NCBI GenBank assembly: GCA_047624165.1
Contig: JBLHPD010000083.1
Span: 1 to 19,022 of the forward strand
Origin: Clostridium_AD sp047624165
Lineage (GTDB): Bacteria; Bacillota; Clostridia; Clostridiales; Clostridiaceae
Direction of reading: 5' to 3'
Length of the DNA stretch: 19,022 bases
The notes below the pieces were generated by a model. The model did no database searches. It was not told the DNA's origin and saw only the letters and a program-made list of their open reading frames with translations. Position 1 is the stretch's first letter. Each line of letters begins with the position of its first letter. Shown one piece after another: positions 1 through 6,932 of the stretch. The translations under genes were made by a program, and so were the position numbers.

Positions 1-2
1 TC

Positions 3-764
3 ATGGCTCAATATAAAGATGGGGTACCATTTACAGCAGGAACATTTATGACTGGTAAATTTCCATTTATGATGTTTGGACTTCCAGCAGCAGCATTCGC
101 AATGATTCATGAAGCAAAACCTGAAAAGAAAAAATTTGTAGCTAGTATTATGATATCTGCAGCTTTAACTTCTTTCTTAACAGGGATTACAGAACCGATT
201 GAATTCTCATTCTTATTCGTAGCACCAATATTGTTCGGAATTCACTGCGTATTCGCAGGATTATCCTTTATGACAATGCAACTTTTAAATGTTAAAATAG
301 GAATGACATTCTCAGGGGGACTTATAGATTACATATTATTTGGTGTAATGCCAAATAGGACAGCTTGGTGGTTAGTAATCCCTGTAGGTTTAGTATTTGC
401 AGTACTTTATTACTTTGGATTCCGCTACGCTATAAGAAAATGGAATCTTAAAACTCCAGGTCGTGAAGACGATGAGGAAGAAGTAAAGGGTAAAGTAAAA
501 GTCAATCTTAAAGGTCAAGAACATGCAATAGCAGTATTAAATGCATTAGGTGGAAGAGAGAATATCACAGATTTAGATGCTTGCATTACTCGTTTACGTG
601 TAAGAGTTGTGGATGCTAAAAATGTTGATAAAGCGGAACTTAAGAAATTAGGAGCTGCTGGTGTGCTTGAAGTTGGCGACAGTATTCAAGCAATATTTGG
701 AACAAAAGCAGAGAATATAAAAACAAAAATTAAAGAAGTTCTGGATAAGGGTTTAGATAAATAA
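3..764 (+). CDS. PTS EIICB permease, glucose/N-acetylglucosamine family (5' partial)
   Basis: This is the C-terminal part of a membrane sugar permease of the phosphotransferase system, which imports and phosphorylates its sugar. The visible 253 residues hold the end of the EIIC domain (hydrophobic helices through about residue 145, with the conserved GITEPIEF motif at 61-68), a charged linker (about 151-168) and a complete EIIB domain. The EIIB phosphocysteine is Cys194 in the LDACITRLRV motif. A full EIIC is several hundred residues long, so the true start lies before the window and the Met at position 3 is internal. No EIIA domain follows; the protein stops after EIIB and a strong terminator comes next. 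EIIC and EIIB clearly belong to the glucose superfamily. The substrate (glucose, maltose or GlcNAc) cannot be decided from this fragment. Confidence 0.9.
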   Translation: MAQYKDGVPFTAGTFMTGKFPFMMFGLPAAAFAMIHEAKPEKKKFVASIMISAALTSFLTGITEPIEFSFLFVAPILFGIHCVFAGLSFMTMQLLNVKIGMTFSGGLIDYILFGVMPNRTAWWLVIPVGLVFAVLYYFGFRYAIRKWNLKTPGREDDEEEVKGKVKVNLKGQEHAIAVLNALGGRENITDLDACITRLRVRVVDAKNVDKAELKKLGAAGVLEVGDSIQAIFGTKAENIKTKIKEVLDKGLDK

Positions 765-774
765 ATTGTAATGG

Positions 775-816
775 ACCATCAAACAAGGGTTAGAAACTTG
801 TTTGATGGTATTTTTA
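775..816 (+). terminator. Intrinsic terminator of the PTS gene
   Basis: A perfect 13-bp stem (775-787 pairing with 797-809), a 9-nt loop and then an A/T run with five T's. It starts 10 bp after the PTS stop codon. Confidence 0.85.
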
Positions 817-841
817 ATATACTTTTTCTAAGTCCCATATA

Positions 842-886
842 AAAAGCCCTAATTATTCAATTATGAATAATTAGGGCTTTTCTCAT
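842..886. terminator. Bidirectional terminator between convergent genes
   Basis: An 18-bp perfect inverted repeat (842-859 with 864-881) with a 4-nt loop. It is flanked by A's on the left and T's on the right, so it can stop transcription from both sides. It lies 8 bp past the stop codon of the minus-strand PAP2 gene and is a second stop for the PTS transcript. Confidence 0.85.
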
Positions 887-893
887 ATTTAAA

Positions 894-1478
894 TTAGGTT
901 GATTTTGGTTTATGTTTAAAAACATTAAGCTTAATTGTAAAATATTTATCCAAAAATTTATTTACGTCTTTTTTCATGCAGAACTTATAAGCAGAAATAG
1001 TAATATAGGACCATATTATAGCGATAGCCCATCCACCAAGAACATCTGTTGGATAGTGAACGCCCAGATAAACCCTGCTAAATCCTACAAGCATTAAGTA
1101 TATAAATATGAAGCCACTAAGCAAGTAGGCAACCTTTTTATTCTTTATTTTTTTAATTATAAAGTAAATAAGTACAATACCAATAGCTGTAGAAATAGAA
1201 GCATGACCACTAGGGAAACTATAACCATGAGCGTCAATTAATCTGAGTTCCATAGGTCTATATCTTTTTACTGTGTATTTAAGTATTATGTTAGTAGCAC
1301 CAGTAGCGCAGATATCAAATACACAGCAAAGAGATTCTAACTTGTTACTCATAAGGTATAATATAATAAAAGCCAATATGCTTATTAAAATCTGAGGTTC
1401 AGGGTCTGAGGAATTTGAAATAACAATTAAAAATTGAATCCACGCAGAATGCATAGAATTTGTTAAATAATAAGGCAT
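894..1478 (-). CDS. PAP2-family membrane phosphatase
   Basis: An integral membrane phosphatase of the PAP2 superfamily, which removes phosphate from lipid phosphates or pyrophosphates such as undecaprenyl pyrophosphate or phosphatidic acid. All three signature motifs are present in order: K67-x6-R74-P75, P89-S-G-H92 and S134-R135-x5-H141-x3-D145. The catalytic histidine and aspartate are therefore intact, and hydrophobic helices surround the motifs. The length of 194 residues is normal for a single-domain bacterial PAP2. The start is an ATG. The nearest good ribosome binding site (AAAGGATG on the minus strand) is about 14 nt upstream, longer than usual. The next upstream in-frame stop is only 9 nt away, so no much longer form is possible. 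It is monocistronic and convergent with the PTS gene. The physiological substrate is not shown by the sequence. Confidence 0.88.
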   Translation of the reverse strand: MPYYLTNSMHSAWIQFLIVISNSSDPEPQILISILAFIILYLMSNKLESLCCVFDICATGATNIILKYTVKRYRPMELRLIDAHGYSFPSGHASISTAIGIVLIYFIIKKIKNKKVAYLLSGFIFIYLMLVGFSRVYLGVHYPTDVLGGWAIAIIWSYITISAYKFCMKKDVNKFLDKYFTIKLNVFKHKPKST

Positions 1479-1796
1479 CTTAATTTAATCATCCTTTCTA
1501 TAATACATAAAATATTGACAGGAATATAAGCACTACATTTCTTTTATACGAAATATATAAAATCCTAATTAAGTCATAAACATCAATAATATTATATCAA
1601 AAGCTACAATTAAAAGATACATTTATAATGTTTGTTAACATAATTGTAAAACATAGTCTGTATTTTACGATTATAGCCTACATTAAAATGTTTTTCAATA
1701 TATATTTATTGAAAAACAATAAATATATATTTAAAAAGAATTCATTTAGTAGTATTATTGAAATTGTAGAGAATATTAGTATAGGAGGAGCATGGA
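1479..1796. other. AT-rich intergenic region with two competing inverted repeats
   Basis: This 318-bp gap separates the divergently transcribed PAP2 and DUF2975 genes and should hold both promoters, but I could not pick a convincing -35/-10 pair. It contains two overlapping inverted repeats: a 14-bp AT-only stem (1697-1710 with 1718-1731, 7-nt loop) and an 8-bp stem (1691-1698 with 1709-1716). These cannot form at the same time. An open frame of 61 codons at 1628-1813 runs through the repeat, lacks a ribosome binding site and overlaps the DUF2975 start; I regard it as chance. Confidence 0.5.
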
Positions 1797-2291
1797 ATGA
1801 AATATTATGGTGAAAAGTCTTTAGCTTCATTATTAAAAATATCATTAGATATTATGATTATTACTGGTATAGTTATATATTTTATTATGTCAAAACAAAC
1901 CTTTGCGGAAAAAGCAGCAAATATGTTATGGGGTAGATTTATTGTTACCTACATATTATTCACCATAGGAGGAATTTCTGTTATATTAATTTTATTGAAC
2001 CTTAGACAAATAGTTGATTCTTTAATAAATTTAACGCCTTTTATTAAACATAATGTGCTTTGTTTAAAAAGAATATCATTTTTGTGTTTTTCGGTGTCGA
2101 TTTGTTATGCTACAGATTTTTTAATAAATGGTCAATATAAAAATTTTAATATTGCATATATCGACGCTAGCGGAATACATACTGACATTGAATTTTTAAT
2201 ATTCTTTTTCGTTGGGTGGTTTATTTTAATTTTATCTCAGATATTTAAGCAGGCTGTTGAAGTCAAAGAAGAAAATGAATTTACTATATAA
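1797..2291 (+). CDS. DUF2975 (YoaS-like) membrane protein
   Basis: A small integral membrane protein of 164 residues with four predicted helices (about 14-32, 49-67, 88-106 and 131-150). It ends in a charged tail. Length, topology and especially the position directly before a small Cro/CI-type regulator match the DUF2975 family, typified by Bacillus subtilis YoaS next to YozG. The biochemical role of the family is not established. The start is fixed by a strong AGGAGG site at 1783-1788, 8 nt before the ATG. The next gene starts 55 bp after the stop. The family assignment is from pattern recognition of the protein and its neighbour, not from an alignment. Confidence 0.75.
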   Translation: MKYYGEKSLASLLKISLDIMIITGIVIYFIMSKQTFAEKAANMLWGRFIVTYILFTIGGISVILILLNLRQIVDSLINLTPFIKHNVLCLKRISFLCFSVSICYATDFLINGQYKNFNIAYIDASGIHTDIEFLIFFFVGWFILILSQIFKQAVEVKEENEFTI

Positions 2292-2346
2292 GGGTCTTAA
2301 TAATTGAGACTTGTTAAGTACGCAAGAGAATTACTAGGAGGCTAAT

Positions 2347-2556
2347 ATGGCGATTATCGTAAATTTAGATGTTATGATGGCAAAAAGAAAGATATCACTG
2401 CAAGAGTTATCAAGCAGAGTCGGAATCACAAATGCAAATTTATCAATATTAAAGACTTCTAAGGCAAAGGCAATTAGATTTAGCACATTAGAAGCTATTT
2501 GTAGAGAACTTCATTGTCAACCAGGAGATATACTTGAATACATAGAAGAGACTTAA
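2347..2556 (+). CDS. Small Xre/Cro-type HTH regulator (YozG-like)
   Basis: A 69-residue DNA-binding protein made almost entirely of one helix-turn-helix domain. The motif runs through residues about 16-40 (SLQELSSRVGITNANLSILK), followed by the helix-4 region (FSTLEAICRELHCQPGDIL) typical of the YozG/YdbK-type Cro/CI subfamily. There is no ligand or oligomerisation domain. A perfect AGGAGG site (2336-2341) sits 5 nt before the ATG. Small regulators of this type are habitually paired with DUF2975 membrane proteins, and it lies directly between one and another membrane protein here. It probably controls this local operon. Whether it represses or activates is not visible. Confidence 0.88.
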   Translation: MAIIVNLDVMMAKRKISLQELSSRVGITNANLSILKTSKAKAIRFSTLEAICRELHCQPGDILEYIEET

Positions 2557-2594
2557 ATTGTAATAAGCTAAATATTTATTGGGAGGCATGTAAA

Positions 2595-3020
2595 ATGAAA
2601 CAAAAAATAAGACTAAACCTATTAGGGTTTTATGACTTGATTTTAGCATTAGGTGCCATTTATATGGGGATAAGTATGATAAGTTCAAGTAGGGGAGTAT
2701 TTACTGAATTTCCAAAAGAATGGCTATTTAAAGTTCCCTTTGAAAGCTGGGTTATTCCTGGTATTATTGCAATTGCATTATTTGGAATAGGAAATATTAT
2801 AGCAGCAATATTTAGTTTTAAAAAAGGAAATAACAAGTCATGGGTTATGTCCGCTATAATGGGTGGGATATTCTTTATAAGCTTAGCTACTCAAATAATA
2901 ATCCTTAGAGAAATATATTTGGCAACTGTAGAATTTTTGATTTTTAGTATAATTCAATTATCTCTATGCAGATACATATTTACAGGTTATAGAAAAAATT
3001 TAATAAGGGGTAATATATAA
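2595..3020 (+). CDS. Four-helix membrane protein of unknown function
   Basis: A 141-residue protein with four hydrophobic segments (about 8-28, 50-73, 83-104 and 107-127) and a basic C-terminal end. No catalytic motif is visible and I do not recognise the family. A GGGAGG ribosome binding site at 2581-2586 precedes the ATG by 8 nt. The gene follows the HTH regulator by 38 bp on the same strand, so it is probably the third gene of the DUF2975-HTH operon and may be a partner or target of the same control. A hairpin follows the stop codon. Confidence 0.75.
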   Translation: MKQKIRLNLLGFYDLILALGAIYMGISMISSSRGVFTEFPKEWLFKVPFESWVIPGIIAIALFGIGNIIAAIFSFKKGNNKSWVMSAIMGGIFFISLATQIIILREIYLATVEFLIFSIIQLSLCRYIFTGYRKNLIRGNI

Positions 3021-3025
3021 TACCG

Positions 3026-3060
3026 AGCATACAAGTATATATATTTGTATGCTATAATTT
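3026..3060 (+). terminator. Possible terminator, or dyad in the promoter of the activator gene
   Basis: A 9-bp stem (3026-3034 with 3045-3053) that can be extended into an AT-rich inner helix. It is followed by only a weak T-run, which makes termination uncertain. The last base of the right arm begins a perfect TATAAT (3053-3058), about 50 bp before the next gene. The dyad could therefore instead be an operator across that gene's promoter. Confidence 0.45.
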
Positions 3061-3104
3061 TATCTAAAGAGTTAAGTAATTGTAAGGAGTAAGGAGGAAA
3101 CAAC

Positions 3105-4670
3105 ATGGAGAAAAACATTAGATTCGAAATAATAGCTAAAGATAGATTGGGGATAACTGTGGTAATACTCGAGAAAATTTATAAAGCAGCAATAAATCTC
3201 CTTTCTGTAGAAGTGTTTCCTAAAAAGATTTGTGTTAAAATGCAAAATATGGATGATAGCAAGAAGGAAGCATTAAAAAATGATATTTGTGCAATAGAAG
3301 ATGTTATTATGGTTAATGAAATTGACTTACTTAATTATGAAGAAAATGAAAGGAAACTTTTAGCTATTCTAGACTCAGTGGATGAAGGAATAATGGTTAT
3401 AAATAAAAAATTTGAAATAGATATATTTAATAATTATTGCGAGAAAGTATTTCATTGCAGCAAAGAAGAAGTTATAGGCACTGATATTAGAGAATTAATA
3501 GGTGGAGATGCTCCAGCTATAAAACTTATAAATAGTGGGCTAAAATATGATAATGTAGAAGTACATGTTAAAACGAAGAGAGGAGAAGTACATTACCTAA
3601 CTACAGGTAGACCAGTTGTAGATGACAATAATATTACCGTAGGTGCAGTTGCATCTATTAAAGATATTCATAAAGCTATAGAGCTTGCAAACGTTATCTC
3701 TGGAACTGCCAAAGGTGCATTTAAGGAGATTGTAGGAAATAGCAATAAGTTAGAAAGAGTGAAAAAACTAGTTGAAACTGTAGCTAAGAGTGATTCTACC
3801 ATACTCTTTAGAGGAGAAAGTGGTACTGGAAAAGAGTTATTTGCAAAGGCAATTCAGGGTTTAAGTAGCAGAAAAAATAGCCCATTTGTAACTATAAGTT
3901 GTGCAGCTCTTCCAGATAATCTAATAGAGAGTGAACTATTTGGTTATGAAAAAGGAAGTTTTACAGGGGCCCTGAATAGCGGAAAAGAAGGCCTTTTTAA
4001 AGAGGCACATGGTGGAACTTTATTCTTAGATGAAATAGGAGAACTATCTATAGTTTTGCAGGCAAAGCTTTTAAGGGTTCTTCAAGAAGGGGTTATTAGA
4101 AAGATTGGCAGTACAAAAGAAGAAAATGTAAATGTAAGGATTATTGCGGCTACTAATAGAAACTTAGAAGAGATGATTGTGCAGGGGAAATTTAGAGAAG
4201 ATTTATATTATAGATTAAATGTTATTCCAATAATTATTCCGCCCCTTAGAGATAGATTAGAGGATATTACACCCTTAGTTACATTGTTCATTTCCAAATA
4301 TAATAAAAAGTTAAACAAAGATATAAAGGGTGTAGAGCTTTCTTTTATTAATAAATTGCTCGCTTATAATTGGCCGGGGAACATAAGAGAATTGCAAAAT
4401 GTAATTGAGAGGGCTATGAATTTGTGTGATGGAAAATATATATCATCAGAGAATCTTATTATGGATATAGGGATAGTAAGTAGCGAAGAAAATAAATTTG
4501 ATTTGGATGTGTATAAAGGTTTAAAGCTTCAAGAAGTGGTGGAAATTTGTGAAAAGCAGGCTATATTAACTGCGCTTTCCAAAAATAAAAGTTATAGAAA
4601 AACAGCAAAGGAATTAGGTGTTTCACACACTACTATTATAAATAAGATAAAAAAATATAAATTGAACTAA
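3105..4670 (+). CDS. TyrR-like sigma-54-dependent activator (ACT-PAS-AAA+-HTH)
   Basis: An enhancer-binding protein of 521 residues that uses ATP hydrolysis to open sigma-54 promoters. Domains in order: an ACT domain (about 1-75), usually an amino-acid sensor; a PAS domain (about 82-190); an AAA+ domain (about 208-440); and a Fis-type HTH (about 496-516). The AAA+ domain has Walker A GESGTGK (237-243), the sigma-54 loop as GSFTGA (284-289, Ser in place of the usual Ala), Walker B TLFLDE (305-310) and the arginine-finger region FREDLYYRL. The C-terminal HTH (KTAKELGVSHTTIINKIKKY) closely resembles that of TyrR. An AAGGAGG site precedes the ATG. Unlike E. coli TyrR it keeps an intact GxFTGA loop and should be a true sigma-54 activator. 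The next gene has a -24/-12 promoter, which makes methionine gamma-lyase its likely target. Confidence 0.93.
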   Translation: MEKNIRFEIIAKDRLGITVVILEKIYKAAINLLSVEVFPKKICVKMQNMDDSKKEALKNDICAIEDVIMVNEIDLLNYEENERKLLAILDSVDEGIMVINKKFEIDIFNNYCEKVFHCSKEEVIGTDIRELIGGDAPAIKLINSGLKYDNVEVHVKTKRGEVHYLTTGRPVVDDNNITVGAVASIKDIHKAIELANVISGTAKGAFKEIVGNSNKLERVKKLVETVAKSDSTILFRGESGTGKELFAKAIQGLSSRKNSPFVTISCAALPDNLIESELFGYEKGSFTGALNSGKEGLFKEAHGGTLFLDEIGELSIVLQAKLLRVLQEGVIRKIGSTKEENVNVRIIAATNRNLEEMIVQGKFREDLYYRLNVIPIIIPPLRDRLEDITPLVTLFISKYNKKLNKDIKGVELSFINKLLAYNWPGNIRELQNVIERAMNLCDGKYISSENLIMDIGIVSSEENKFDLDVYKGLKLQEVVEICEKQAILTALSKNKSYRKTAKELGVSHTTIINKIKKYKLN

Positions 4671-4672
4671 AC

Positions 4673-4743
4673 TGTAAAATAAAGTTTCCATTTGGAAAGA
4701 AAAATTTACAAAATTATTATATAAGTGGTTATAAAAAGTTCCA
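4673..4743. promoter_or_regulatory. Cluster of TyrR-box-like dyads (putative upstream activator sites)
   Basis: Three sites share the layout of a TyrR box (consensus TGTAAA-N6-TTTACA). Site 1, 4673-4690, is TGTAAA-N6-TTTCCA. Site 2, 4693-4710, is TGGAAA-N6-TTTACA. Site 3, 4726-4743, is TGGTTA-N6-GTTCCA and is weaker. Sites 1 and 2 together form a 38-bp dyad that reads the same pattern on both strands. Centres are 20 and 33 bp apart, close to two and three helical turns. They lie about 90-160 bp upstream of the -24/-12 promoter, the usual place for enhancer sites. Binding by the adjacent activator is inferred. Confidence 0.7.
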
Positions 4744-4829
4744 ATCTATTAAATAAAACATATTCCATATATATATATATAGTATTAAACGCAAGAGGCA
4801 CGTTCAAATAAATAATTTTTCAGTAATAG

Positions 4830-4845
4830 TGGCAGCATAATTGCT
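4830..4845 (+). promoter_or_regulatory. Sigma-54 (-24/-12) promoter of the methionine gamma-lyase gene
   Basis: TGGCAG-N5-TTGCT matches the sigma-54 consensus TGGCAC-N5-TTGCW. The invariant GG (4831-4832) and GC (4843-4844) are separated by exactly 10 bp. Transcription would start near 4856, about 15 bp before the ribosome binding site. Enhancer-like dyads and a sigma-54 activator gene lie just upstream. Confidence 0.85.
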
Positions 4846-4884
4846 AATATATTATATAAAGAAAGAATTATAGGGGGAATTGTA

Positions 4885-6084
4885 ATGGATAGAGAACATT
4901 TACGTAATAGTGGATTTGCAACTAAAGCAATACATGGCGGAAATAAGAAGGATCAATATGGTGCACTAGCTACTCCAATACATCAAACAGCTACCTTTGT
5001 TTTTGATACAGCTGAGCAAGGTGGAAAGAGATTTGCAGGCGAGGAAGAAGGATATATTTATACAAGACTAGGAAATCCTACAAATTCAGTTTTAGAAGAA
5101 AAATTGGCAATGCTTGAAGGCGGAGAAGCTTGTATGTCTATGGGATCAGGCATAGGTGCTATAACTTCAGTTATGTGGACTGCTTTAAAGGCTGGAGACC
5201 ATGTAGTTGCGGCGCAAACAATTTATGGGTGTACTCATGCATTTTTAGCTCATGGTATTTCTAGATATGGTGTTGAAGTTACTTTTGTTGATGCTTCAAA
5301 TACAGAGAATATTAAAAATGCTATGAAAGAAAATACAAGGGTTATTTTCTTAGAAACACCAGCAAATCCGACATTACTTATATCAGATATTGAGGCAATA
5401 TCAAAGGTCGCTCATGCACAAGAAAATTGCATGGTTATAGTGGATAATACATTTAGTACTCCATACATACAAAGGCCTTTAGAATTAGGTGCAGATGTTG
5501 TAGTACACTCTGGAACTAAATTTATAAATGGACATGGTGATGTAATTGCTGGTTTTGCAATTGGTTCTAAAGCATTCATTGATCAAGTTAAATTATTTGG
5601 TGTTAAAGATATGACTGGATCTTGCTTAAGTCCATTTGATGCATTTTTGATTATAAGAGGGCTTAAAACACTAGAAATAAGAATGGAAAGACATTGTGCA
5701 AATGCAATGGCTGTAGCTAAATTTTTAGAAGCTCATCCAGCAGTAGAAAAAGTATATTTCCCGGGACTTGAAAGTTTCGCTCAATATACACTTGCAAAAA
5801 AACAAATGAATCTTGCAGGTGCTATTATTGCTTTTGAAATAAAGGGTGGGATTGAGGAAGGCAAAAAAGTTTTAAATGCCATGCATCTTTGCAGTATAGC
5901 TGTTAGTTTAGGAGATGCTGAAACACTAATTGAACATCCAGCTTCAATGACACACTCACCATATTCACAAGAGGAAAGATTAGAGGCTGGTATTACTGAC
6001 GGTTTAATAAGACTAGCAGTAGGCCTTGAAAATGTTGAAGATATTATTGCTGATTTAGACCAAGCTCTTAATTTAATAGTTTAA
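4885..6084 (+). CDS. mdeA: L-methionine gamma-lyase
   Basis: A cytoplasmic PLP enzyme that splits L-methionine into methanethiol, ammonia and 2-oxobutyrate. The 399 residues match the Cys/Met-metabolism PLP family. PLP-phosphate contacts Tyr59 and Arg61 are in YIYTRLGNPT, and the Schiff-base lysine is Lys212 in HSGTKFINGHGD. Tyr114 and Cys116 in YGCTHAF are the telling residues: a cysteine at 116 marks methionine gamma-lyases and separates them from cystathionine gamma-synthases and lyases. A G-rich site (AGGGGG, 4872-4877) precedes the ATG. It is the only gene between the activator and a terminator, and is driven by a sigma-54 promoter, which suggests induction by amino-acid supply rather than housekeeping biosynthesis. 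Activity on homocysteine or cysteine is possible, as in other members. Confidence 0.92.
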   Translation: MDREHLRNSGFATKAIHGGNKKDQYGALATPIHQTATFVFDTAEQGGKRFAGEEEGYIYTRLGNPTNSVLEEKLAMLEGGEACMSMGSGIGAITSVMWTALKAGDHVVAAQTIYGCTHAFLAHGISRYGVEVTFVDASNTENIKNAMKENTRVIFLETPANPTLLISDIEAISKVAHAQENCMVIVDNTFSTPYIQRPLELGADVVVHSGTKFINGHGDVIAGFAIGSKAFIDQVKLFGVKDMTGSCLSPFDAFLIIRGLKTLEIRMERHCANAMAVAKFLEAHPAVEKVYFPGLESFAQYTLAKKQMNLAGAIIAFEIKGGIEEGKKVLNAMHLCSIAVSLGDAETLIEHPASMTHSPYSQEERLEAGITDGLIRLAVGLENVEDIIADLDQALNLIV

Positions 6085-6107
6085 TAGTAATTGTCATAAT
6101 AAATAAA

Positions 6108-6157
6108 TAAAAAAAATACAAAGGATTATCTTTAAAGATAATCCTTCCTGTTTTTTT
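6108..6157. terminator. Bidirectional terminator between lyase and ABC transporter genes
   Basis: A perfect 26-nt palindrome (6121-6146; 11-12 bp stem once a loop is allowed), followed by a run of seven T's on the plus strand and preceded by a run of A's that serves the minus strand. It ends both the lyase transcript and the minus-strand transporter operon. Confidence 0.88.
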
Positions 6158-6197
6158 GACGTCTAATTAATTAGGCAATTATAAAATTGTTTATCTT

Positions 6198-6919
6198 TTA
6201 TGCTAAATTCAAGAATTGTTTTATTTTGATATGTTTAGGACTTGAGAATATTAACTCTGGAGTAGAATTCTCAAGTATTTCTCCATCCTCCATAAAAATA
6301 ATTCTATCTGAGATTTCCCTTGCAAATTGCATTTCATGGGTAACTACTATTAGCGATATTTTCTCGACGGCAAGAGCTCTAATGCAGATGTTGGTTCATC
6401 AAATAAAATTAACTCCGGATTCATTGCAAGAGATCTAGCAATAGCAATTCTCTGTTTTTGTCCACCGGAAAGAGTGCAAGGATAAGAATTTATTTTATCT
6501 GATAAATCTACTTTTAAAAGTAGATTTTCTGCAATGAGTATAGCATCTTTTTTATCTATATTATTTACTAAAATGGGAGCTTCAATAATATTTTCTAAAA
6601 CTGTTTTATGGGGAAATAGATTGAAGTTTTGAAAAACCATTCCTATTTTTTTTGAAGCTTTAATTGCTTCAATATTATTAATTTTCTTTTTAGCTTCTGC
6701 AATAGTAATACCATTAAATTCAATGAGGCCACTATCCATATGCTCAAGTCCACTTATGCACCTTAGCAAAGTGCTTTTTCCAGAGCCAGAAGGACCAATA
6801 ATTGATATTACTTCGCCCTTTTTTAGACTTAAAGATACATTCTTTAAAACCTGGTTTTCACCAAAATTTTTATTTATTTTACTTATATTGAGTAAATTCA
6901 TAATAACACCATCTTTCAT
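6198..6919 (-). pseudogene. Amino-acid ABC transporter ATPase (GlnQ-type), broken by deletion/frameshift
   Basis: The first 180 residues are a normal GlnQ-type ATPase: Walker A GPSGSGKST (42-50), Q-loop Gln97, signature LSGGQ (150-154) and Walker B ILFDE (171-175). After FDEPTSAL the frame runs into seven to nine unrelated residues and a stop at 6350. The rest of the protein is present in another frame, from LAVEKISLIVVTHEM to FLNLA and a stop at 6198. Compared with the usual family layout, about 11-13 residues (some 34-40 bp, not a multiple of three) are missing at about 6374-6380. The D-loop aspartate is lost and the H-loop histidine is out of frame, so the protein should not hydrolyse ATP. 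Two starts are possible, 6919 or an ATG 18 nt downstream at 6901; neither has a good ribosome binding site. It is the last gene of the importer operon. Confidence 0.85.
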
Positions 6920-6932
6920 TTATACATTTTCT

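Noticed and set aside
1515..1549. TTGACA at 1515 as a promoter for the DUF2975 operon
   Set aside because: No acceptable -10 at 16-18 bp; the nearest TATAC-like element is about 23 bp away.
1628..1813. 61-codon plus-strand open frame before the DUF2975 gene
   Set aside because: No ribosome binding site, runs through AT-rich inverted repeats, and overlaps the well-supported start of the next gene in another frame.
4885..6084. Cystathionine gamma-lyase/synthase or O-acetylhomoserine sulfhydrylase as the identity of the PLP enzyme
   Set aside because: Cys116 with Tyr114 and the HSGTKFINGHGD context point to methionine gamma-lyase, and no methionine biosynthesis genes are adjacent.
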